This document shows, in pieces, positions 56,635 through 64,000 of a stretch of DNA of 64,000 bases. This stretch comes from Calliphora vicina (Eukaryota > Arthropoda > Insecta > Diptera > Calliphoridae), in NCBI RefSeq assembly GCF_958450345.1, contig NC_088780.1, positions 109,628,226 to 109,692,225 of the forward strand, in the 5' to 3' direction. The position numbers and the translations under genes are program-made. The number at the start of each line of letters is the position of its first letter. Positions within the stretch are counted from its first letter, which is position 1. The notes below the pieces were generated by a model. It searched no databases. It was not told the origin of the DNA and was given only the letters and a program-made list of their open reading frames with translations.

Positions 56635-57655
56635 TTGGGTGCATGAACGAGCTTTTTTTGTTTTTAATAGCTTACATATCATTTTGAAGGGTAGATATCT
56701 GACATTTATTCTCACTTAGTAACCAAAAAAGTTTATTTTGCTTTGAAAATTTCGTAATTTGTACTAACGAATCGTCATATGCACGAAGTTTTGCTTTACT
56801 ACTATAATTTGAAAAAAAAGTACCGTGCGAGAGATGGTTCAGATGTGGTGATTTTCACACGGAAGACAAAGATCGCACTGGTCAACCAAAAAGGTTTAAA
56901 GACCAAGAATTGGAGGCATTACTCCATGAAGAATGTTGTCAAACTCAACCAGAGCCTACTATTGGGAGCTGCTCAAGCAGCGTTTGCAAGCAGCAGGATT
57001 CACCCAAAAGCAGGGAAATTTGGTACCATACGCATTGAAACCGAGAGACCTTGAAAGACGATTTAGTATATCTGCAATGCTTGCATGAACGCTACAAAAG
57101 AAAATCATTTGTTATATTACTTGCGATGAAAAATGGATGCATTACGATAAGCCGAAGCGTAACAGATCGTATGCGAAGACCGGCCAATAGCTGAATTGAC
57201 ACCAGAGGCAAATATTAATGGCGTTAAGGTAATTCTCTGTATTTGGTGGGACCAAAAGGGTACTATCTATTATGAGCTGCCGAAATCTGGGAACCTGTAC
57301 CGAACGCAACTGATTCGTTTGAAGCGAGCATTGACCGAAAAACGCCCAGAATATGCGTACAGACATGTAAACGATAGGGCAAATGTTGCAATACCTCTTA
57401 AAAAATATTTATAGTAGAAAGAAAAAGTCTAGACCTTGCCCCGTCCAACTACTATTTGTTTCGATCGATGCGGAACGCTCTCTCTGGGATACGCTTCACT
57501 TCAGAACAGAGTATCCGATATTCATATGTTGCTAAAATAGGAAAAGGTCATAGCTAAAAATGGCCAATACTTTGAATAAATTTATATTGTACAGATGTTT
57601 AAAAATAAAAATTAAAAATTGGAAAGAATTCCTCATTTTTAAGACATACGCCCAA
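56635..57655 (+). mobile_element. 1,021-bp mariner element, ends intact, coding region dead
   Basis: The ends TTGGGTGCATGAAC and, complemented, TTGGGCGTATGTCTTAAAAATG form imperfect inverted repeats. TA flanks both sides (56633-56634 and 57656-57657). Mariner elements are normally about 1.3 kb, so about 0.25-0.3 kb has been lost. It contains the transposase remnant at 56779-57579. Confidence 0.85.
56779..57579 (+). pseudogene. mariner transposase pseudogene
   Basis: Recognisable blocks in changing frames: KYRARDGSDV, EDKDRTGQPKRFKDQELEAL then LLHEECCQTQ (N-terminal DNA-binding part), LQAAGFTQKQGNLVPYALKP, RDLERRFS, CDEKWMHYDKPKRNRSY (first catalytic Asp), NINGVKVILCIWWDQKG, YRTQLIRLKRAL, EKRPEY, a damaged HxNDRANVAIPLKKYL where HDNARPH is expected, LAPSNYYLFRSMRNALSG, and the C-terminus EKVIAKNGQYFE ending at 57577-57579. 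Known: these follow the mariner order DEKW.HYDNPKR - IWWDQKG - HDNARPHVA - PSDYHLFRSM - GQYFE. At least five frame breaks, an in-frame stop before EKV, and loss of the middle catalytic block make it inactive. Confidence 0.92.
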
Positions 57656-57657
57656 TA

Positions 57658-57866
57658 AAACTGCCAGCAAACACATAACAAAAATTGTTGCAATTGGCAG
57701 TGTAAGCTGCAGGCCTTGAATGTTTTGTGCAAGTGTTTGTGTTCAGTATTTAATTCTGTTGCATACTGTTGCTTGTTTTACTCCTTTACTACTACTACCT
57801 TTTACCAAACAAAATGGGCAAATGTCATAATTTTTAATAAAAAAAATAAATTTTATTAAAGTCTTT
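57658..57866. other. Short spacer
   Basis: No element recognised; the minus-strand frame at 57532-57732 overlaps the mariner end and is noise. Confidence 0.35.
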
Positions 57867-59098
57867 TTATACCCTTCACCTTCGGGAGAAGGGTATATAT
57901 AAGTTTATCATTTCGTTTGTAATTTCCACAGTATAATTTTCCGACCCTATAAAGTACAGTGGTGGCCACCAATTTAAGACAAATACTTGAATTTTTTTCA
58001 TCAACTGAATTTGAAAGTGCGATAGAGCCAAAATAAAAGGACCTCTAAGGGTATGAAATTTATTATTAATGTTTCTTGTTTCTGAAAAATGTTTGGAAAA
58101 ATCGGTAAAACATATATGGACAAAGATATGTGGAAATACGTTGACCCACCTCAGCGAACATCCGCTGTTAATAACATGATATGACCGAAACTAATGGAAC
58201 TAAAAATACGAAATTTGTTCCGAATATTTTATAATAATAAAATTATAATGATTAAATGTGAGAAAATATGTTTATTTAAAAAAAATTTGTTTTGGTCTAG
58301 TTGTAGAAAAATTTGATGTGTTCATGGTGAATATGTATGAATTGACACAGTCGAATAAAACAAACTTATGTGTTAAAACAGTCCTCATGCATACATATTT
58401 GTGGAAATATTTGAAAAAATAATTGAAAATTACATGGAATTTAGCAAACAATTGTTGTCTTAAATTCCTGGCCACCACTGTATATATATTCTGGATCCTT
58501 ATAGATAGCGGAGTCGATTATGCCATGTCCGTCTGTCTGTCTATTTAAAATCAGCAAAATCGGTCCACAAATGGCTGAGATATGAGGAAAAAACCAGGAC
58601 AACATCGATTTTTGACCTATATCTGGAATACTAAGACATTAATATAGACGATATGGATATCTAATGATAGATATTTCAAAGACCTTTGCAACGACGTATA
58701 TAAGACCATAGTATGTTGAACATAAAATGGGTCAAAATCGGAAAAATTACCCGAATTTTTTTTTCTCCAAAAAAAAAATTAAAAAACAAATTTTTTTTTT
58801 TAAATTTAAAAAAAAAAATTTATATTAAAAAGAAAAATAAAATAAAAATTTGAAAAATTGGAAAAAAAAATTTTAACCAGAATTTTTTTTTCTCAAAAAA
58901 TTTTTTTTTTCAAATTTAAAAAAAATAAATTTTAAATAAAAATTTGAAAATTTTTTTTCCATAATATGAAAAAACAACTTTGGAAAAAAAAATAAATTTT
59001 GTTTACCTAAAAAATATTTGAAATTTTTATTTTGAAGTATAATTTGGTGAAGGGTATATAAGATTCGGCACTGCCGAATATAGCTCTCTCACTTGTTT
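57867..59098 (+). mobile_element. Helentron-like element, family HB, ends present, split by a MITE
   Basis: Starts TTATACCCTTCACCTTCGGG, a small hairpin with GAGAAGGGTATA. It ends with GGTGAAGGGTATATAAG, a perfect hairpin ATTCGGCACTGCCGAAT at 59063-59079, then ATAGCTCTCTCACTTG before TTTT. The subterminal ATACCCTTCACC/GGTGAAGGGTAT pair is inverted. The body holds TCTGGATCCTTATAGATAGCGGAGTCGA, TGTCCGTCTGTCTGTC and a poly-A/T rich stretch at 58740-59020. This architecture (inverted subterminal repeats, 3' hairpin, T-rich target) suits Helentron-derived non-autonomous elements. The assignment is inference. Confidence 0.6.
57957..58480. mobile_element. 524-bp TA-flanked MITE (family TA1, copy 2) nested in HB
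   Basis: A reverse-oriented twin of 22279-22802 with identical length. Ends CAGTGGTGGCCACCAATTTAAG and CTTAAATTCCTGGCCACCACTG, TA at 57955-57956 and 58481-58482. Without it, and one TA, the host reads CCCTATAAAGTATATATATT then CTGGATCC, continuous HB sequence. The 68-codon minus-strand frame repeats the one in copy 1 and is not a gene. Confidence 0.88.
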
Positions 59099-59984
59099 TA
59101 ATTGTATCTGACTACTGTGAGGATTATAACAGTTAGTCAGCTAGGCAGTCAGTCAGTCATTCATTCATCCATGCAACCAACGCAACGCTACTCAGTCAGC
59201 ATCATTTATTTATTACTTACACAATTAAAAGTGAGAGAGTGTGTGTGTAAGCATTTATTTAAATGGCAAAATTGTAAAATTATTATATAATTGTTTGGGC
59301 CAAATGATTTTTCATGTTTTTTGTGACTTGTGGTAACATAATCATAATCCATTTACCGCCAGACAGCAGACCTGATTGCTGCTGGTTCGTTGGTTGCAAT
59401 GTTTATTATTTATTTGTTTCCTGAACTTACGCATGTGACAACATTATTTATTCAATCTAACAATTTTAAATGTATTCATTTACAGTTTATTTCATGTTTA
59501 TGCTCTTAATATTTTTTTTGTAATGTCGGAATCTATTGTGGGAGAGGTATACATTTGTGTATTCCTTGTTTTTATTACCCGAGTGTCCGTGAATAATGTT
59601 TATTAACAATTTTATACATATTATTTGTTTTATTTGTATAACATTTCATGAATAATTGAAGATAATTCCTTTAATCTGGCAACTCCATAAATGTCTATAC
59701 CTATTTGTGGCTTTTTGCAGCAATTATCGTATTCATTTCAAATTTGTATAATTTTTGTGCAATTGTGGCAGTCTGTCGTTTAGTTAAAGGTAAATTGAAA
59801 ATTAACCTTAATATTTATAAAAGTTTTTATATAATTATGGAAATTATTAGAAAACTTTTCAAAATATGTCCTGATAGAAGTTTATTTTTTAATCAAATGT
59901 TACTTTGACACTGACAGTTTTTTTCGCTCAAAATCATTCCCACTCATTATCATAACTCGGGGAAATGAACGGTTACACGTAGGG
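59099..59984. other. AT-rich DNA with (CAGT)n patch
   Basis: GTCAGCTAGGCAGTCAGTCAGTC lies near 59133 and CATTCATTCATCC follows it. Frames at 59102 and 59705 have no domain. Confidence 0.35.
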
Positions 59985-60250
59985 TCCGATCAATGACATA
60001 AATTTTTGCCATTTTTTATTTTCAAATATCGAAATTCCTAAAACTGAGTCTTTTTATAAGTGACGTTATTAACCATGTGATAGTAAAAAAACATTGTATG
60101 TATTTAAGTAACATATACAAATATGGAGCTTTTTCGAGAATCGGTACTATGCGTTTTTAAAATTAAGTACTCTTTCCGGATCAAAAAAAAAAAAAAAATT
60201 AGATATAGTACTGAAAATTGATTTTTTGGGAAAAAAATTTTAAAAATAAA
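59985..60250. repeat. Fragment related to the loop of the 1.8-kb foldback
   Basis: ATTCCTAAAACTGAGT, GAGCTTTTTCGAGAATCGGTACTATGCGTTTTTA and an A-run match in order GAAATTCCTAAAACG...AAAACTGAG, GAGTTTTTGAGGATCGGTGCTTTGCGTTTTTA and a T/A-run at about 5340-5530. The arms are absent here. Confidence 0.5.
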
Positions 60251-61424
60251 TATCTGTTTAAATTTTTTTTTATTTATTTCATAAATTAAAAACCAAGCCC
60301 ATTAGGCCAAATATGGCTTATACTAGACACTAGAATGTAACAATCAGGTTTTCAGAAGGCGCAGCAGAAAATTACATGTTAACAGAAAATGTTCAGGGAA
60401 ACGAACAAACGTAAAGCACTAGACCGAGACCAATGAAGATTATATGTAGACAGAGACAAGCTATTCTTAAGAGAAAATTTTCTTCTTTTTATTTTTAAAT
60501 TTATCCGAATTTTCTAAACCATACAAGGTACTTTTACTTCATCAAATGTAGTCAATATTTTGTGCATTGGACTGAACTTAAAACATATTGTTATAATTCC
60601 TAAGAAAGCACACTGTATTAGCACTTTCTTAGCCAAATATATAATAATGCTAACAAATTTACAGAGGAATGAAATTAGACCCAAACTGCACGGAACTAAG
60701 ACTTATTTAAATGTATGGCCATAATCAAGTTAAAAAAGATCCCAAAAATGCCCTAAACCATTAAATATTTTAAACACAAATTCAGAAACTGATTTAGAAA
60801 CACGAAATTAAAACAATTTTCAAATGAAAAACACTCAAACCATAGAGAACATAGAGCGGAAACTAGAAAAAAATTCAAACAAAAAAATTACTCAAAATAA
60901 TCACACATACACACATTGTTTTTGTTTTCACATAGTTTTTTCTACTAATACATTCTCACCACTTAGGTTTCTGACAAATGAGTTAGGTCTTTGACAGGAG
61001 AGTTTCCGATCTATGTATATTCTCTATGACTCAAACATTATTTCGTGTTTCTGAATAAGGCCCTTAATCATAAAAATTATAAATGTTACCATTTCTAAGA
61101 ATGCACTCCTTAGACATGACAGGAATTTTCTAGCATAGTATTTTGTAATGCCTTTTTATTGAATCCAAAGAAAAATATTATTTCGTTGATGTTCTTTTTA
61201 AGAAATGCTGATAAAAGTTAAGTTACTTTCATCGGGGTGATATTATATTATTTTTGTTTCAAATTATTTTGAAAAAGATTTCAAGAGGTCATTGGGAAGT
61301 ATATATCAAATCAAAAACATGATAGACTCTAAATCCCTAACGGTCCAACAATTAGCATCAAATTTTAATTATTTTTTAATATAAAGAAATTGCTTTAGAT
61401 ATTTAATGAATATATCACACACCC
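60251..61424. other. AT-rich DNA with one shared 60-base repeat
   Basis: 60965-61030 (TTTCTGACAAATGAGTTAGG, TCTTTGACAGGAGAGTTTCCGATCTATGTATAT) matches 47240-47295. Nothing else recognised. Confidence 0.4.
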
Positions 61425-61506
61425 AGTTCAAAAGTGACACAACTCAAAATTAATTTGTCGGGTTATATAAACCCGAAAAATGAAAAATTAAAATTTTGAG
61501 TTGTGT
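61425..61506. repeat. Hairpin with shared motif (copy 2, inverted)
   Basis: CCCAGTTCAAAAGTGACACAACTC, AAAATTAATTTGTCGGGT, TATATAAACCCGAAAAAT is the inverse of 39691-39770. The hairpin stem has a mismatch. A second copy of TTTTGAGTTGTGTCAC closes it on the right, so the block itself is partly palindromic. Confidence 0.6.
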
Positions 61507-61612
61507 CACAAGGTCTCTGCTGGTTGGTTACGATAACACAGTAAACATAACATACAGAGTAAATATTAGAACATTATGACATGATAGGAGAACTTGTGAA
61601 TTGACCAATTAT
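61507..61612. mobile_element. MITE family M1, copy 3 (internally deleted)
   Basis: CACAAGGTCTCTGCTGGTTGG, TTACGATAACACAGTAAACATA, CATACAGAGTAAATATTAG and ATGACATGATAGGAGAACTTGTGAATTGACC match copy 1. The left inverted repeat is largely lost and is fused to the hairpin block at 61425. Confidence 0.75.
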
Positions 61613-61698
61613 ATATTTTTATTGGTCAATGGTCATATCTTGTGATAAATGGTTCAGAAGTCAACAATATATTAAAAAATTATGTTAAATTATATTAA
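61613..61698. other. Short AT-rich spacer
   Basis: TTTTTATTGGTCAATGG near 61616 echoes the M1 terminus; nothing else. Confidence 0.3.
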
Positions 61699-62860
61699 AC
61701 TAGCTGACCCGGTGCGCTTCGCCACCCCAATTAGAAGAAAGAAATAGTAATATTAAGTCTCCCGCTCACTCGGGTCCATATAATCTCTATTTCTATTTCT
61801 AAATTCATTGGTGAAGAAATTGCTAAAAGTACCATTCGAATAAAGAAATAGTACCAAAAAGTCTACCCCTAGAATCCTAACACACTTAGGACCATATACG
61901 TTTAATTTCATGTTTCTAAGTCCATTGTTATAGAAATTTCAAAAAAGTACCATTAGATTAATGAAAAAGTACGTGAAGTATCCCCTTGAATTTTCACTCA
62001 CTTAGGACCACATATATTTGTAGTTTCGCACTCACTTGGGCCCATATAAGCTTTATTTCATGTTTCTAGGTTCATTGGTGAATAAATTACTAAAAGTACC
62101 ACTAGATGAAAGAAAAAGTATCTTGAAGTATCCCCTTGAATTTGCACTCACTTAGGACCATATATGCTTAATTTCATGTTTCTAAGTCCATTGTTATAGA
62201 AAATTCAAAAAAGTACCATTAGAATATATAAAAAGTACCAGAAAGTCTTGTGGTTTCCCACTCACTCGGTTCCATTTAAGCTTTATTTCAGGTTTCTAGG
62301 TTCATTGGTGAAGAAATTACAAAAAGTACCATTAGAATAAATAAAAAGTACCAAAAAGTCTCCTCCTAGAATTCTCACTCACTTAGGACCATGTATGTTT
62401 AATTTCATGTTTCTAAGTAATAATATAAAATTCAAAAAGTACCATTAGAAGAATGAAAAAGTATCTATAGTTCAGTTCTCACATCTTGGTACCTAAATAT
62501 AATCCCTTATTTCTGTTTACCCGGATTTGGCCTAAAATACACCATGGCACTCAAGTTTCAAATAACAACCTGTTAGTTAATTTTTGTATGAATCCAGGAA
62601 CCAATGTTAAAAAAATATTTTCCCGATTTTATCCCCTTTTTGGTACCTTTTTTATCCCCATTGCGGTGGTAAAATATTATTAAAATAATTTTCTGTATCG
62701 TGGTGGAAGCTCATATTAAAATATTCGAATGTTTATGTCAAATTATAGAAAAACATATTTTATGAAAAAGTACCAAAAATAAACACAATTTTTATCCCTT
62801 AAGGGTTCGAATTTCCAAAAAGTACCAAACTTATATTTTAAGTAACTCCAAAGGAAAATA
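61699..62860 (+). repeat. ACTAGC module (copy 5) leading into a dimeric tandem array
   Basis: ACTAGCTGACCCGGTGCGCT then TCGCCACCCC opens the block. From 61752 to ~62470 two related ~120-base monomers alternate: one with CACTCGG.CCATATAAGCTTTATTTCATGTTTCTAGGTTCATTGGTGAAGAAATT, one with CACTTAGGACCATATATGTTTAATTTCATGTTTCTAAGTCCATTGTTATAGAAA. Each ends in AAAAAGTACCATTAGAA. The dimer repeats about three times at ~250-260 bases. AAAAGTACCAAA words continue to ~62830. The 65-codon frame at 62486 has no domain. Confidence 0.72.
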
Positions 62861-63186
62861 AAATATACATATGCTACTAAATAGGTACATTGGAAGTGAT
62901 TCGTCAAGAAGTATTTAAAATGTATGAAGATGTATTTTATTTAACTTACTTAACAATGTAACTCACTATATTAAATTGTATGTTTACTTTTATATTGTTG
63001 TTACAATTTAATAATGTCTGTGTCTATTTCTGTAAAACACATAAATAGATAAATAAATGTGTATCCAACTATTCAATTGTTACTGAATGTTTCAATTTTA
63101 TGATTTATTGTCATTCTATGCAGTTATTACGGTTGTTGTATTTACTTGTACAGATACATACATATATCTCAATATATATAAATATG
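62861..63186. other. AT-rich DNA, nothing recognised
   Basis: No element ends. The frame starting at 63087 runs into the next repeat copy and is not a gene. Confidence 0.35.
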
Positions 63187-63712
63187 TACCAAGAAGTTCT
63201 ACCAGACTGTCCCGAAATAGTGATTTCACTACGTCACTAGTTATTTTAAAACGTTCTTGTTTTGATTACAATGAGACTGTCCAAAGTATTCAATGCATTG
63301 TATTCACATACCGGTTATATAGAGTCAGTTACCTAACTGTATACTTGATCAGCTACATAACCAACCGATCCCAAATAGTCAGTTAAAAAGACATATCATA
63401 GACCGTTCAATTTCCGATTGCTTGTAAATAAACCATCCTCCAACAACTCTTCAATAGATAACTTCTGTTGGGTAAAATAACTATTTTCTAAAGTGCAGTA
63501 CAAAATAGCAGTTTAAAGTGGCTACACTCTTGGTTACTTAGAGACACTTAAGTGACAATTGACTTCACCCTTGATTTCAGTAGATTTAAGCAAAAAGTAA
63601 CAATAAACTGTATGAGAATTATAACAATACAATTTGTATAAAACCAGTATATACGAATTAAAGTTTAAAGTGACTGCACTCTTAGAGACTTTTAAGTGAC
63701 AATGTGTCTGAG
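63187..63712 (+). mobile_element. Repeat family R, copy C (right-truncated)
   Basis: Same orientation as copy A. AGTTCTACCAGACTGTC, TAGTGATTT, TCCAAAGTATTCAATGCATTG, TACTTGATCAGCTACATAAC, AAAGTGCAGTACAAA and both internal CTTA.AGACACTTAAGTGACAATT duplicates are seen. It stops near 63712 before the right terminus. The left TIR has degenerated. Confidence 0.75.
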
Positions 63713-63964
63713 ATTTACGTGGGCCATGATGGCCCAACCTCATGGTGTTCTCAACACTGCACGATGGGGCCAATGACAGGTTTTGAGGCAAAAAGTCCTT
63801 TTTTCAAATCAACCATTTAAAAATATAATAACGGAATTTTATATTTAACACTTTGAAACACTCAAATATTAAAAAATTAAAGTCAGGTGGCAACTCATGG
63901 CGACATGCCGAGCTGTCAAAGTTGCCAAGTTTTGTTTTGCTACATTTTCCGACATTCAATCATA
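63713..63964 (+). promoter_or_regulatory. Possible promoter region of a gene leaving the window
   Basis: Base content becomes more balanced than the flanks. GTGGCAACTCATGGCGACATG and GAGCTGTCAAAGTTGCCAAG at 63888-63930 include an inverted GGCAACT/AGTTGCC pair. GGGCCATGATGGCCC (63721-63735) is a perfect palindrome. No TATA box at a fitting distance. Speculative. Confidence 0.25.
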
Positions 63965-64000
63965 ATGAAACAACAAAGGAATTTTAATCGTCAAACAAAA
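63965..64000 (+). CDS. Possible first codons of a gene cut by the window end
   Basis: ATG at 63965, context CATAATGA, opens MKQQRNFNRQTK to the last base. Twelve codons are too few to identify anything. It is listed because the upstream DNA looks promoter-like and the residues are polar and not low-complexity Phe/Lys noise. It could equally be chance. Confidence 0.25.
   Translation, partial: MKQQRNFNRQTK

Noticed and set aside
57196..57366. 74-codon minus-strand frame
   Set aside because: Antisense shadow of the mariner transposase remnant.

Overview
The window looks like repeat-dense, gene-poor DNA from a fly nuclear genome. It is strongly AT-rich, has no operon-like gene packing, shows short introns with GT/AG borders, and carries many insect-type transposon remnants. 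A calyptrate or related higher fly (blowfly or house-fly type) is my inference from the style of the repeats; no host gene here fixes the species. Only about 1.3 kb at the left edge resembles a host gene. It is the 3' part of a leucine-rich-repeat protein gene whose 5' end lies outside the window. A possible start codon with promoter-like DNA sits in the last 40 bases. I found no tRNA or rRNA gene and no CRISPR array.

Layout. 0-10 kb: LRR gene end, a palindromic MITE, a decayed Tc1-like transposase, several foldback elements (one of 1.8 kb), tandem repeats, a pogo/Tigger-type MITE, a hAT MITE with a perfect 8-bp target duplication, and a Helentron-like element. 10-19 kb: a three-copy repeat family, a Transib-like element nested in a MITE, a mariner-like transposase pseudogene and a piggyBac-type MITE. 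19-29 kb: a 524-bp TA-flanked MITE, a degenerate satellite broken by a hAT element that keeps a transposase C-terminal scrap, another nested hAT, and a solo LTR. 29-41 kb: two copies of a foldback family, a second Helentron-like copy, and a second mariner/Tc1-type pseudogene. 41-55 kb: mostly unremarkable AT-rich DNA with a Harbinger-type MITE and inverted or tandem repeats. 55-64 kb: a large hairpin element, a nearly complete but dead mariner, a second Helentron-like family broken by a TA MITE, a dimeric tandem array, and the third copy of the 739-bp family.

No genes here visibly work together. The useful information is the nesting. Several insertions can be dated relative to one another because the uninterrupted site can be read in a paralogous copy. 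The strongest leads are: (1) a 1,279-bp element with 26-bp ends shaped like V(D)J recombination signals and a 5-bp duplication, which is a Transib/RAG-type signature; (2) two different repeat families that end in perfect hairpins of unrelated stem sequence but share flanking motifs; (3) a recurrent ACTAGC module, always in the same orientation and twice directly upstream of tandem arrays; (4) an unusual density of long foldback elements.

All coordinates and matches were read by eye. Similarity levels are therefore qualitative, and family names rest on termini, target duplications and protein motifs, not on searches.
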